Counted from the stretch's first letter, positions 10,630 to 23,326 are shown. The stretch is DNA of 64,000 nucleotides from Mesorhabditis belari (GCA_958450365.1 CAUEEP010000728.1:1829001-1893000), one strand, 5' to 3'. Translations and numbers: made by a program. Notes: a model not told the origin generated them from the sequence alone.

Positions 10630-13600
10630 TCAGGTAAAGAAACATTGAGACTTGAGGAAGACGAGGGATTTTCTCGAGTTTGATTTTGATTTTCCCGAGT
10701 TTGATTTCGATTTTCCCGAGCTTGATGAACTTTTGGAAGCGCTTTTTTCTTTTGATGTATTTGAAGATTTTGACGAGGATGAAGAGGTTGATGAACTTGT
10801 CGATGAGTCACGATCAAGGGAATCTTTTTCGATGATTTCTTTCTGAAAAATTTACAGTACTTTGTGAATCGCAACTTTTTCTTACTTCATTTTCCTCTTG
10901 CTCAACGAGAAAAGTCGCGTTTGAGGAGTGCCGAGAGGCGTTGATTTTCGGAGAATCCTAGAAGTTCTTGGATTGCAGAATCTTCACAAAAATGATAAAT
11001 AAGGCACTTATCTAAAGAAAATTTCGCATAAACATTCAAATTGTACAGTAAATCTGCACGAAAATACCTTCTTTACTCTACTGTCCTCTTCGACGACTTT
11101 TGTGATGTTGAAATAAAAGCAAGAATTTCCAGAATGCCTTTTATGACTCAAAAAAAAATCAATCTTCATTAGAGTGAAGATGGTGGATTTAAGCAATGAC
11201 TTTTTACTTCACTAAAGTTCTTTTCCAAAATTTGATTACCTTTTTTCGCCCACTCCTCGCTTTTCTAATTTGCTCCTTTTTAAAGTCAGAAATTCGTTGA
11301 AGGAATTTTCGTTGCATTGCGTGTTTCTGAATGAGAGCCTCTTGTTGTTCAATGATCAATGGACGGGCAAGGACACGAATGCGCATTTCTGAATTTAAAA
11401 GTAAGCCTTAGATATGGATATTCTAAGTGAGCTTAGAATACTTTTACTTTTGCTAAAACCCACCTTCAAGTTGCCTCTCGTACTCATTTCCAGTTTCCGT
11501 TTGTGCTCGTCTTCTCTGCTCGGTTTTTGTGTCAAAGTCGATGATCGATTTTTCCCCCAACGAAGTGGCTAATCTTCTGGAAAACAATAATAAATAATAT
11601 GTCATTTTTAAAATAACTTTTAAGATTCACCTCCTGCTTTCCTCTAATCCCTCTTTTCTCGACTCCCAGAACTCGCGAGACTCGTTCTTGATTCGATATT
11701 GTTTGTGCATTCTTTCTCTGAACATTATGTACTAAGCAATACTTTAGCCAAACCTAGCAGTGTAGCAGAAAAATTCTAACTTACTTGACGGCACTTCTTC
11801 GCAGTTTCTCAGCTTTAGTGGGGCGAACGATTGGCGGATCACCGAATGCAGGCACGGGTTGAGGAGTGAGATGAGTGGATGGAGAACGAGATGAACACTG
11901 AAAATTTGTCGCTGTCCGGATTGCCCTTGCCTCTTATGCCCCAAGAAATTTACCTTTAGAAAATCTCTATTTATCTATCCAAATCAACTCACAGCTTTAT
12001 GTCTTCTCGTCTTCGATTCGGACAATCTAAAGGGGCTCGGGATGGTTGTCGGTTTACGCTTGGCCGACTCGAGTTGTTCTTTTAAACGATTGTGAATCGA
12101 TCGAAAATCAGGGACAGATCTTGAGCGATGTATTCTAAAAAGGAAAAATTGAAAGATTGAAATTAAAGCTTTAAATCAATCAATAGATTTGGATTTAAAA
12201 AAACCTGAAATCCTGTTTCGCTTGGCAATCGTGGTGTCTCATTCGACCACGAATATGCGTTAAAGTTTCGTGCTCCTACATGGGAAAGTTAGGAAGAAAA
12301 ATCGAGTCAATTTTACTTTTATTCCATTTGGTGTAGCGGCTTCTTCGAGCAGTTCAATGGCCCGTTTGTGCGCTTCTTTTTCTCGTTTCAATTCAGCAAC
12401 AGGGGATGGAGAGACATAAGTGCTGAGAGGGACTGGACGAGCTCTTCTTGGAGCATCTGAATAAAGATTTGAACTTGGAAAAGTTAATCAAAGCTGAAAT
12501 TGTTTTAAGCAAACTATTTCTTATCTAAATTTTCCATTTTCTGCAAAAAAACACTCACTTTCACTCAACTCCGTCGCCGATTTCGCTCTTCCATTCATCC
12601 CCATTTGACGGGCACGGAGGTTGGCATTCGTTTTCTTTCGTATTGTCTGAAAATAAAACAAAATTGAGTTTCTAGATTTGGATAAACTAATGGTAGCCTA
12701 CTTTTTAAAGCCCCAACTACTCACCTCAATGTACTTCTCATCGAAAACACGAAAATTATCAGGAACATACGTAGTGGTTGGCGGTTGTTTCGCTTTGAAT
12801 CTAAAAAAGTTTTATTCATTTATTTTTAAAACAATCTCTCCTCACTTTGGAATCATTTTCAATGCTTCTTCCTCTTCCAAATTTTTCTTTTCCTTTTCGG
12901 CTCGCAACTCGTCGAGGAATTTCGTCGAATAGCTATTCTTTTTGGGTTCTCTAAAACGATAAATGTTTAAAGTACTAAAAAATATAATTTTCTATAAACT
13001 AGACAAAAATCTTATTAGGATAAGGATTTTCTTCAACGATATCGATAACGATAACGATAACGATAAAGGATAACGAATCCACCTTTCGCTCATCGAAAAC
13101 GGTTGTGGCACGGTGACAGCAGGCGTCCATTTTGGGCGATCCGTTTTCGAGCGCAAATCATGAAGACTTTTCGCTTTTCCCTGAAAAAGAAAAATGGCCA
13201 AAATTATCAATAAACAAAATATCAATATATCAATAAACAACAGACAAAATCAAAATATAGAAAGTAAGGGTTTATTTGAAAGCAGCAAAATCGTATTTAC
13301 TTGAACCTCCAAATTTCTCCCATATTCGTCCAGGCGTCGCTGGGAGTATATGGAGGAGGTGGTGGCTGAAAAAAGAGCAATTTTTTTCTCAAAATAATCA
13401 AGTCATATCAATAACTTTCGAACATTTAAAATCATACCTATTGGCCCATTTCTTCTCCGTTTTCTGACATCAGAGTTCTCATCGGATCTAAACTTTTCGT
13501 AAACAAATTTTTCCTGCTTTGACACAACACCGATTTCTCTGCGAATGCCAAAGGTCTTCTGAGGATTTGGAATGATTCCCATTATATTCAAGATCATCGA

Positions 13601-14546
13601 TTGCTTCACGATTTTTTGGACTCAAATGATCTAAAACTTTCAGAATTATTATAGTACGATAGAAAATAAATATTTCGGTACTTTCGTGGTTGGGAGGGGC
13701 CACTTTTGGTTTGCTTTTTCGAATCTAGTGTTTTGAGCGGGTTCGTGTCGATACTTTTCTTCTATTTTGGGGTAATTTTATATGCTAAAGCGATTGGTGC
13801 TAATTTATGCACGTTTTTGATAATCCTATTTGATGTTTTGCCTGTCTCCTAGCCTGCTTTACTTTAACCACCGAACGTTATCTCAAAGCTGATGATTACA
13901 CTCAAAGCTGATGATTACACTCAAAGCTGATGATTACACTTGGAAAGCTGCAATACTGACTTGAAACATTTTGAAAATACTCTAAAATTAGCACCAATCG
14001 CTTAATTGCTATATAATTACCTCGGAATAGAAGAAAGATATCGACATGAGCCGCTCAAAAACACTAGATTCGACGAATCCAAGCCAAAAGCGGCCCCTAG
14101 CCCCTCTAAACCACCAGAGCACCAATATTTCTTTTGTCAGAATCTAAAATATTCACCATTTTCATATAGCGAAGCCACGTATTTCACTGTGGGCGGCTCG
14201 TCGACAAAATCCGTGGAAGTGCTCGGCTTTGGGTCGGCCAGAGTGCGCTAAATTTCGAGTTTTAAACCCAAAGTTTAATTATCGATAAAAATACTATACA
14301 AAAAGCAAAAATAAGCTTAAAAAATGGTTCATATCACCCACCCTAGCTCTTCTCAAGTATCTCGTTGTGTGGCGATGCTGATCGCGTAAGTAGCAAAGCT
14401 TTTGCATGAAATACTCATCTTGTAGCAGGGTTGGGTCCTAAAAGTTCATATTTACAGTAAAATAAAAATTGGATTTATACCTGTTCCAAAGCATCAAGCA
14501 ACAACTTTGTGGCATCAAGTGTCCTGTCCACTTCTTCATTCTCCAT
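10630..14546 (-). CDS. FAM161-family (UPF0564) centriole/cilium protein
   Basis: This is a multi-exon gene of roughly 17-19 exons. The ATG at 14546 follows a TTTAG acceptor by 10 bases. Well-supported exons include 14481-14546, 14342-14437, 12847-12950, about 12725-12800, about 12320-12455, 12000-12136 and 11783-11898. Diagnostic FAM161 motifs appear in order: WTPAVTVPQPFSMSE, FKAKQPPTTTYVPDNF, APRRARPVPLSTYV, SVPDFRSIHNRLKEQLE, KPTTIPSPFRLSES and RIRVLARPLIIEQQEAL. The last exon (10630-10842) encodes a Ser/Lys-rich tail and stops at TGA. In vertebrates FAM161 proteins bind microtubules in the centriole inner scaffold and ciliary base; the same role here is inference. Exon edges near 11070-11160 and 13440-13615 are uncertain. 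TPX2 shares some VPxPF-like motifs, but the order of blocks fits FAM161 better. Confidence 0.75.
13711..14090. repeat. inverted duplication containing a FAM161 exon copy
   Basis: Bases 13711-13808 match the reverse complement of 13986-14090. The minus-strand copy can be read as an exon in frame with its neighbour (RHEP...NTRF). The other copy reads a similar peptide on the plus strand, which the minus-strand gene cannot use. Both arms extend into flanking intron (AGCGATTGGTGCTAA). Three copies of a CTCAAAGCTGATGATTACA unit lie between the arms. Confidence 0.65.
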
Positions 14547-15300
14547 AAAATTCGGCTAAAGAAAAATTGTGGTTTTCGATTTTAAATAAAAATAGACGGG
14601 CTTTACAGCTCTAACTATAAGAAATATCAAGAAAAAAGCATTCTAAAAGCAAGAAAAGCATTCTAAAAGCATTCTAAAAGCAAGAAAAGCAAGAAAAGCA
14701 AGAAAATCATTCTGAAAATATGGGATACAAGATAATTTTCATATTTTTCAAGAAAATTTATAATAGAAATAGTGAGCAATGAAGTTTTACGGATAAATTG
14801 AGAAATACAATGCTAAACCTGTAAAATGAGAAGAACAAAAAGAAACAGAAGAAAGAAAGTCTCCAATAGGTATCACGGTAAACCTTTTGTTCAAGCTGGT
14901 AGCGGGATATCAATCAAGAACTGAGTGAGGTTTACAGGAATTATAACTAGCCATAGAATGAGACCAATTAGGCTTTTAAGAGAAAAGGGTAAGGGAAAAA
15001 TTCAATAATGAAAATGAAATGGTTGAAGAGAATTGAAAGAGAGAGAGAGAAGAAAATGAGAAACGAAAAGAAAAAGGAAAAGGAAAAGAAAAAGGAAAAG
15101 ATGGGGCGAAAGACGGGGCACCATTTTCCCTCAGAAATCATAGATGTTTCCATGGTGATGGAGTGGGGCACAAATTGGAAAAGGGAAACCATTTCTAGCT
15201 ATGAGTGAGAAGAGTTACCATTTCATTGCTTTAACAAAAGTTCGTAAATATCGTATTTATTCTAATCGAAGGAAGTTTTTGGTTGTTCTTCGATTGAAAT
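14547..15300. other. intergenic, no gene seen
   Basis: AT-rich with AAGCATTCTAAAAGC repeats at about 14636-14705 and purine runs near 15030-15100. It presumably holds the promoter of the FAM161 gene; no defined motif is recognisable. Confidence 0.4.
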
Positions 15301-15585
15301 ACCGTATTTCTTCGAATAGAAGACCGGGTAAAGAGTATCATCGCGTACTCCTGCTTAGCAGCCCTTTTTAAAATCTCTTTTCTGCATAAAAGCTTTCAAT
15401 CAAGTGCTATAGAGCTGGAAAATGGCTCAAAAATACGACATGAGCTAACAGATTTTTGAGCCATTTTCCAGCTCTATAGCACTTGATTGAAAGCTTTTAT
15501 GCAGAAAAGAGATTTTAAAAAGGGCTGCTAAGCAGGAGTACGCGATGATACTCTTTACCCGGTCTTCTATTCGAAGAAATACGGT
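15301..15585. mobile_element. near-perfect hairpin MITE, family B, copy 1
   Basis: Inverted arms of about 125 bp start at CCGTATTTCTTCGAATAGAA and flank a short core. TA lies at both ends, indicating Tc1/mariner-type insertion. The second copy is at 59290-59572; its core is in the opposite orientation. Confidence 0.85.
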
Positions 15586-15906
15586 AATTGCCGTATGAAT
15601 CTTTCAATCTTTAAGAATTGTAAGAATCTTTGAGTACAATCACCACATTTTTGAGTGCATTTCTTTTGAGTCACTGAAAGTAAACAAAGAGAAAGATGAA
15701 GTGCATTAGAAAGTGTGTGTGTGTGTGTGAAGTCACTGTTTTGCCCAAATTTTCACTTTAAAACTCTTTCTTAAAGCTCTTCATTTAAACACCAAAAAAA
15801 AAAGAAATCACATTTCGAGTATCAGCATAAATATTATGTACTCCACAAGCCAGAAAACTTGAGATTTTTGATGAAAACGATAAAAATCGATAAAAATATT
15901 GAAATC

Positions 15907-17830
15907 TTAATAAATCCACAATTTTCGTTGTTGCATTTGCATCATTGTGGTACAGCTTGGAACGGAGTGAGCGGCTGAATAGAGATCGTCGTTGCAATAA
16001 CCGCATGAAGATCGGCAAACTCTGAAAGAAAAATCTGTTTCAAGGTGATCAAAAAGTTTCCGCATCTCTTTCCAAAAAGAAGCTCGATTTTTCAGCTAAA
16101 ACTCAGATCGAAATTTGACTTACTATATAGTTTTTGAAGCTGAATTTCTGAGCATTTCTACACCTAAACCATCCTATCCAAAGCCACCTAGCTCTCCAAA
16201 GAAGCATTGTAGCACTGGATGGGAAAGCCCGGTTTAAAACCAAATTCTTGTAATTGTGGATTTGATATTAAAGTTTGCACCTTGTGGGATAGGTTTTTTA
16301 TTTCACAAATGGATCTAGCTATGGATCTGGATCCTTTTTGTGGTGATCTCAAACCTGATCGCGAATTCAGTGTCTTTACACGAGTATTTCCCCAATCCCG
16401 ACTCCTTGAAGCGACGGCAGAAAGCGATCGAATGCTGAATGAGGAATTTATGCGTTTTAATTAAATTTTAATTTCAAAATTCAAATCTAAATCGAATCTC
16501 AGGATTGAAATAAGTTTAAAATTAATTTAAAAATTGAATTTAAAACGTTAAAAACAACATATTTCTTGAATTTTTGAATAAATTGTTTTCATTACACTGG
16601 TTTTTGAATAAATTGTCCAATCTCAAATTGTTTAAATTGGAATAAATTGTCCAATCTCAAATTGTTTAAATTGGAATAAATTATTCAACCTCAAAATTGG
16701 TGGACAATACATTATATCGGGAAAGCTTATGAGAAAAATGATATTATGTTTATAGGGAGTAAAAACTCGCAGAGTTTGGCGAGCAAACATAAACAAACAT
16801 ATTTCTTTACCTTATCCCGGCAAACGATAGGCGCTCGGAGGACGGCTCGAGCGTTATCCGGATGAATATTATCTGAAATATTATCACTTCAAAACTTTAA
16901 ACAAATCTTTTTACATAACTGAATATTTGATGATACATTTTTACGTAGGTTTTTGTTTTTCTTTGCCAAGTGGGGGGTGGAACAAATGCTACCTTTTTTG
17001 CGCACCTGGACATTTGCGCACCTTTTTTTTGTTGGAAAAGGCCTTAGTAAAGGTCGTAGAGCTTCAAAAATGTTTTTATAGAAGGGAATCGTATACGTAG
17101 ATTCAGAATTTTGACAAATCAGACCTCGCTGACACGTCAAATTTGGGCTAAAAGGCAAAAACTGCGGAAAAGCGTTAAGTTGCGTAGTTTTTGCCTTTTG
17201 GCCCAAATTTGACGTGTCAGCGAGGTCTGATTTGTCAAAATTCTGAATTTACGCTTACGATTCCCTTCTCTGAAAACATTTTCGAAGCTCTACGACCTTT
17301 CCTAAGGCCTTTTCCAGCAAAAAAAAGGTGCGCAAATGTCCAGGTGCGCAAAAAAAGGTCGCATTTGTCCCACCCCCGCCGAGTGTCATGTTTTGTGCGG
17401 ATTTTCATTTCATTTCAATTTCACGCTATTCACTTTTCTGAAGGGGCTTTTCTCACTCTTTGTTTTTCTTGATTTAATATTTTTAACTTTGTAATCATTT
17501 GTAATATCTTAATTTTCAATATTTCCGCAATATTTACTATTTTCAATGTATTTACTATTACTATTATTTACTATTACTATTTTCAATGTATCTCCGGCAC
17601 TCCAAACAGCAATCGATTGTGTGAAAATCGTGATCGCCCAAGCATCGCTTCTCGAAAGTTGCCGGTTGGGTTTTTCTAGGAATTTGAGGGATTTAAGAAT
17701 AAGAAAATAATACTTAAAGCATACAAAATGCATTCAAATCTTTAGAATAACAATTAAATGTCGAAATACCTCAACGATTGACAGGCTTGTTCGCCAAAAC
17801 GATCACGGCAACACGGAAGAGTTGCTGCAT
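15907..17830 (-). CDS. secreted cysteine-rich protein with ShK-like modules (5' partial)
   Basis: Five exons join in frame: 17770-17830, 17578-17675, 16811-16872, 16355-16434 and 15907-16021, ending TAA. The first module contains CCRDRFGEQACQSL followed by KRCLG and DCCLEC. The second contains IVCRDKHSIAFCRRF, YSCKD and CRSSCGYC; the final CxxxCxxC arrangement is typical of ShK (SXC) domains. Such modules in nematodes occur in secreted, disulphide-bonded proteins and enzyme tails; the function of this one is unknown. The first exon shown needs one base from an upstream exon, so the start codon and signal peptide are missing. I could not find them between 17831 and 19300. A fold-back transposon sits in the second intron. 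Confidence 0.65.
16973..17377. mobile_element. fold-back MITE, family C, with 8-bp target duplication
   Basis: Termini GGGGGTGG and CCACCCCC are flanked by GCCAAGTG (16965-16972) and GCCGAGTG (17378-17385), an 8-base duplication with one mismatch. The arms are about 200 bp. It lies in an intron of the ShK-type gene. A relative is at 57915-58400. Confidence 0.75.
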
Positions 17831-18116
17831 CTAAAAGAAAAGCTTGTCTTAACTTTTTTTAAAATACCATAACTTTATCGCTTAGATATTTTGGTATACT
17901 AGAGCATTTTTGGAGCTCTTTACGGTAACTTTAGCCTTTTCTTTTCAGCTCAACTTATTTTACACTCTTGTTCTTGTTATAAACTCTTCAACTCTTCAAC
18001 CAACTGTTACAAGTTTAAAATTCGAGTTTGTCTTTAAAGTTTAACTTAATTTAACTTTATTCTTTTGATTTTCTTCATTTTCTAGTTAAAAACCATGATA
18101 TTTTCAATAATATTAT

Positions 18117-18211
18117 TAGGTTGGTCAATTGAAAACTGCGGGACTTTGAACTAAAATTTATTCAACATAAAACCATCAATTCATTCCAAATAATTTCCAT
18201 TATTATTGACG
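18117..18211. mobile_element. mariner-type MITE fragment, family D
   Basis: Left-end fragment with TAGGTTGGTCAATTGAAAAC, resembling mariner termini. It is truncated at 18211, and the same end begins again at 18383. Confidence 0.7.
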
Positions 18212-18382
18212 TTTCCGAGTCATCGACTCTTCACTCAGTCGTTCTCTTTATAAACTCAAACTATAACCCAGTGTTTTGTCACACTACAGTACGCCGATTC
18301 TTTGGCTAAAGGTATTCAGTCATAGCATACTGTAGAAGACTAGAAGTTTGCAGTCTTTTCAGATCAACTTTTGACTTTACTA

Positions 18383-18893
18383 TTGGGTTGGTCAATTGAA
18401 AACTGCCGGACTTTGAACTAAAATTTATTCAACATAAAACCATCAATTCATTCCAAATAATTTCCATTATTATTGACGACTTCTACCCATTTTACAGGCA
18501 ATTTGCGGATTCCCCTGTCGTAGTAGGATTTTGGTTTGTGTGTGAGACTCAAACATGGAGGACTGGAGATGTCCCAGCTTGAGCACTTTCTTCAAAAGAA
18601 ACCCATTTTTGTGTCAATGGAAAAGTTGTAGAGAATCAAAAATGAGGCTTATAGCCAAATTTCCAAAAAGATACACTTAGTAGTTTCGCTTAAAATGCAA
18701 GTTTTGTGAAAATTCGTAAATTTGGCATTTCTTGAAAACGAGTTTTTGAATCGTTCTGAAAATTTGGATATATAATCTTGATTTTTGATTCTCTACAACT
18801 TTTCCATTGACACAAAAATGGGTTTCTTTTGAAGAAAGTGCTCAAACTGTCACATATGACAATAGCCGGCAGTTTTCAACTCACCAACCCAAT
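18383..18893. mobile_element. mariner-derived element, family D
   Basis: The ends TTGGGTTGGTCAATTGAAAA and inverse CAACTCACCAACCCAA sit beside TA, and TTRGGTTGGT is the hallmark of mariner termini. Near the left end the minus strand encodes a degraded version of the transposase C-terminus seen intact at 60824-60903. The interior is largely an inverted repeat around TTGAAGAAAGTGCTCAA. It has no complete transposase. Confidence 0.75.
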
Positions 18894-20595
18894 ATAAGAG
18901 ATTTTTTCAATCTTTTCAAATCTCTTCAATTTACAGCTTTCAAAATCTTCCTTAAAAGAGGCACAAAGAAAAAAAAACGGTTTAAAGATTCTAAACGGGG
19001 AACTAAAAAAGAAAAAAAGAAATCGTCTCCTTTAAAGGCGATTTGCACAGATTTTTGACGGGGACATACCGGTCTTTTCTCTTTTTTCTCTTTTTTTCTT
19101 CTTCTTTCTCTTCTTTTCTCTTCTTCTCATTCCATAACTGGAAATGGGACTGATCCTTCTTTCTCTTCTTTTCAAAAACTTCTTCAATCACTTTTCTTCT
19201 ACACTTTCACTTGAAGGTATGCTAGCTTTTCAACATTTTTCCTCAAAAAAATCTCCTTTTCAATGCAACTTTATTTCATTTCGTCAATCGTTGATTGAGA
19301 TTGGTTATGACTGAAAGAATCATCGCGATGAGATGATCGAAAAAAAAAGTGGTGAAAAACGGGGTTATGAGACGCGGAGGTGCTCCCCGTCTGTGCCAAT
19401 TTCGCCTCGAGGTCACCCCCGTCTTCTCTATCAACACTTCACCCTCAGCACACACACATTTTTCCCCATCTTTATATTCCAATCACTCCCCACTCATCGC
19501 CAATCGGATTTAATCGAAAAAAGATCGAAAAGGGGGCAATGATAGGGGGAAAATGGGTGAGAAGACCTATCGCCGTTGCTCTTTTCTGCGAAAAAAAAAA
19601 CCCCTTCGATTACTCTATCATTCCACGAATAATTTTCCATGAAAAAGTTTGATTTTTCAGTGAAATATTGATTTGAGGATGGAAAATTTCACTTAAAATT
19701 TCTTTTTCTTTACTCTAGATGAAATAAATGGCTTTAAAATTCTGATTCCAAAATTCCTACATCCTTTTTTCTACTCAGTGCTTTTTTGGCCACTCCATTA
19801 TTTCACAAATAGATTTTCTCTTGTCTTTGATGATCAATTAATGATTAACTTTGATGATTAATTAATGATCAACTTTGATGATTAAACGTTTAAAACTCTT
19901 TCGTGAATACTAAAGAATTTTTGTTTCTAAATTCAGTCGCTTTTCATATTCAAGAAACGTATCGATGCTTTAGAGCTAGTGGCTCTTTGCCGTAAGTAAT
20001 TGGCTTATTGTATGTATTTTGAAAGTATCACTGTGCATTTCTCTATGATTTCTTTCACTTTATCGTTTGAATAAAGTATTATTATTATTAAAGCATTCTT
20101 CTATACATAAATAAATAAATAAAACTAAATAGGAACTAAATAGAAAATTCTGATTCCGAAATTCCTACAATAAACTCAGTGGTTTTTTTTTGTCTACTCC
20201 ATTATTTCACAAATAGATTTTCTCTTGTCTTTGATGATTAATTAATTGATTAACTTTGATGATTAAACGTTTAAAACTCTTTCGTGGATACTAAAGTATT
20301 TTTGTTTCTAAAGCATTCTTCTATACGTAATTCGCATTTTTTACTTTCAAATCAATGATTGACCTTGAGAAAAAAGGAAAAACTTGGCACGAGTTACTCT
20401 AACGGTCTTTTTTTTCATTTCTTTTCAAAGCTCTTCAACCGATGTCAAAGTTTGCAACAAAGAGCGTGATTTAATGTTGTTGAGGCGGTTGGTCAAAGTT
20501 TTCTTTTATGTTTTCGAAAAAAGATGACCTCTTTGAGTGGATTTCTAGTAAAATCATTCTACTTTTTGACTAGACACACTCATTTTACTTTTTGC
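18894..20595. other. intergenic; direct duplication 19737-19930 / 20144-20310
   Basis: The two duplicated blocks share AAATTCTGATTCC, AATAGATTTTCTCTTGTCTT and TTAAACGTTTAAAACTCTTT. The rest is AT-rich and includes a CT-rich tract at about 19075-19135. No gene is supported. Confidence 0.6.
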
Positions 20596-20866
20596 CTACC
20601 GTAAATACTGTAATAGTACCCCATCCCCATAATGACGGTGCGGAGTGTTGCGTAGTCTAGCTTTGAACGAGTTTTTCTCGACACTGGTTTATGCTACAAT
20701 GCGCGCTTAGGTGTCAAAAAATAGCTGAAATTCAGGGCTATTTTTTGATACCAAAGACGCATTTTTTGAAAGTACGGGCGCTTTGAAAAAAATGAAATAC
20801 TAAAAAACTTTTGCGACTACGCGACTGTCCGAGGGGGGTGGGGTACTATTACAGTATTTATGGTAA
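20596..20866. mobile_element. TA-flanked MITE, family A, copy 2
   Basis: Same termini and interior as the copy at 28-300, with TA on both sides. Confidence 0.8.
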
Positions 20867-21599
20867 CTTTTTGCGCTTTTTTCTATTCACACGAAAATCG
20901 GTTTCTTTAGACCAAAGCGTTTAAATCGCGTAAGTGAGTCGTCGCCCTTTTTTGACTTGATCGAATAGAAAAAAGCTAGAAACAAAGCATTTCTTAAGAT
21001 TTCACTGATCTTTTATAGAAAACTATTAGATCTTTCTAATAGAGCAAATTGTAGGTTAATAGATGTCTTGAATGAATTGATGATTTCTAAATAGCTTTTT
21101 AAATAAAGTGCTCAAAGATTTAACGGCCAAGCTAATACGTGCAATTCTTAACAATTCCTGAAAACACCCATTACAAATCAATCTGTGCACATGGAAATTG
21201 CTAGAAGAAGAAAGTTTTCACTTTCTCACTCGCTAATTCATTCATTCATTGTGCTGGGTGTTTCAATTGATTTCAAAATCACAATCTGCAAAAAGGGAAA
21301 AGGAAAGAGAAAGCAACCGAGCATTTTCATTTTCATGTTCTTTTTGATCGAAAAAGAGAAATTTGGAAAAGAGGATGAAGATAAAAAGGATGAAGAGAAG
21401 GTGAAAGATAGGAATTTTAAGGGGGAAAAGAATCGGCGCGTGAATCGAATCAGAGCCACCTGTGTAAGGAAAGCGAAGGGAAAGCGGGGTACAGGTAGCC
21501 TCGCCGCGCCTTTTTCCTCCATCCATCCCCTCCTGATTCTATTAGGTTTTAGTTTTTTTTGGTGGTATGAGCTACTGTTAACTGATGCTAACTTTTTGG

Positions 21600-21740
21600 T
21601 GGTATGATCTACTGCTAATTACTGTTAATGGTAGAGTTGTTGACTACTGCTAATTACTGTTAACAGTAGAGTTGTTGACTACTGCTAACTACTGTTAACA
21701 GTAGAGTTGTTGACTACTGCTAACTACTGTTAACTCTAAT
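21600..21740. repeat. ~36-bp minisatellite
   Basis: Three to four copies of a unit containing GAGTTGTTGACTACTGCTAA and TACTGTTAACAGTA. I see no gene between 20867 and 21599 apart from low-complexity open frames. Confidence 0.8.
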
Positions 21741-21922
21741 AACTAATTGTACTACCTATAAGTACAGTCCGGCGTCTCCTACCAGCTGAAAGAGTCATTT
21801 GTTGAATGCGTTTCTTTCAACTCCTAATTTTCTAAATTTTCTTTTCAAAAGCTATCGTATCTTTTCTTTAATTTTTGCTTAGCCTATCTATTTTCTATTC
21901 TTCTATTTATCAGTACAGTATT

Positions 21923-22266
21923 TTGATAGAACAAGACTATCAATAATCATTAGCTTATCTGTTTTATCGATAGAATTATGAATTGATCGAAAAGCAGTAC
22001 TATTTATTATCATATCATAAAGTACCTTTTGTAAACCTTTGCTGAAGGATTAGTTAAAAGAAAAAGATAATTGAATAAAGCTAGAATTTATCTAGAGAAA
22101 CGATTAGAAAGTAACTTTTAAAAGCTGATACTTTTTATAAAATATACTAGTTTAAAGAGGAACACTCTGTTTACAATTCGCATCGTTACTTCAGCTTTTC
22201 GATCAATTCATAATTCTATCGATAAAACAGATAAGCTAATGATTATTGATAGTCTTGTTCGATCAA
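21923..22266. mobile_element. inverted-repeat element, family K
   Basis: Arms of about 65 bp begin TTGATAGAACAAGACTATCA and recur inverted at 22200-22266. No target duplication is clear and no coding sequence is present. Confidence 0.7.
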
Positions 22267-22350
22267 AATTCCATATTCTCTTTTAAAAACCCCTTTTCTC
22301 ATCAAAATCTGTTCTTTGTCTTTATCCAATTCTCCAATTTCCTTTCTTTT

Positions 22351-22575
22351 CTGATTCCCTTCTTCTTCTTCTTCTTCTTCTTCTTCTTCTTCTTCTTCAT
22401 CTTATTCTTCATCATCATCATCATCATCATCATCATCTTCTTCTGCTTCTTCTTCTTCTTCATCTTCTTCTTCATCTTATTCTTCATCATCATCATCATC
22501 TTCTTCTTCCTCTTCTTCTTCTTCTTCATCTTCATCTTATTCTTCATCATCATCATCATCTTCTTCTTCTTCTCC
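22351..22575. repeat. (CTT)n/(CAT)n trinucleotide array
   Basis: Alternating blocks of CTT and ATC repeats in three higher-order copies of about 65 bp each. Open frames across it (poly-Phe/Ile, or Lys/Met on the other strand) are repeat artefacts. Confidence 0.9.
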
Positions 22576-23053
22576 TCCACTCTACCATTTTCCATTTCCT
22601 CAAAAAGTTTTCTTCATAACCACCTCCCCTTTAAGATCATTTTCACCTTTTCAAATTTATTTACTTTTGAGTGCAAGTTTTCTTACAGTTTTCCTTTCTA
22701 GCCAAAACTTTGGTCTTATGAAAACATATTCTGTAGGGAACATTCTTCAATGCCAGAGTTCATTTAGATTTATGAAAGGAAAACTTGTCTGTTAGCTAAG
22801 TTAAACTAAACTTTTAACCCCTCCTTTACCCCTTTCAATTCTTATCTTTAGTACCTACTAGGTGTGGTCTTTCTTCTTCTATTTACTCAAACAATGAGTC
22901 GCCTTTCTTTTTTTCCTTTCAACTTTCCCCCATTTCTCTCCTTTCTTTTCCCTATTCTCGATTCACTAAATCGTGCAAAGATTTTGCAGATGTGTTAGTG
23001 TAAACAATTGACAACTATTCAAGTTTTTTTTTATTTTTTAACAAGATTTAGAT

Positions 23054-23326
23054 TACCGTAAATACTGTAATGGTACCCCACCCCCATAATGATGATGCGG
23101 AGTGTTGCGTAGTCTAGCTTTGAACGAGATTTTCTCGACACTGGTTTATGCTACAATGTGCACTTAAGTATCAAAAAATAGCTGAAATTCAGGGCTATTT
23201 TTTTGATACCAAAGAGGAATTTTTTGAAAGTACGGGCGTTTTGAAAAAAATGAAATACTAAAAAACTTTTGCGACTACGCGACTGTACGAGAGGGCGGTG
23301 GGGTACTATTATAGTATTTACGGTAG
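23054..23326. mobile_element. TA-flanked MITE, family A, copy 3
   Basis: Same family as 28-300 and 20596-20866, with TA at both ends. No gene is supported between 22576 and 23053. Confidence 0.8.

Noticed and set aside
10652..10846. Acidic Asp/Glu/Phe plus-strand frame
   Set aside because: Antisense shadow of the Ser/Lys-rich last exon of the FAM161 gene.
16219..16464. 81-codon plus-strand frame
   Set aside because: It overlaps on the other strand a ShK-module exon (16355-16434) with correct splice sites and phase on both sides.
21185..21607. 140-codon plus-strand open frame
   Set aside because: Mixed low-complexity Lys-rich and hydrophobic sequence with no domain, acceptor or conserved motif.
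22246..22701. Long Phe/Ile-rich frame and its Lys/Met antisense
   Set aside because: Created by CTT and CAT trinucleotide arrays.
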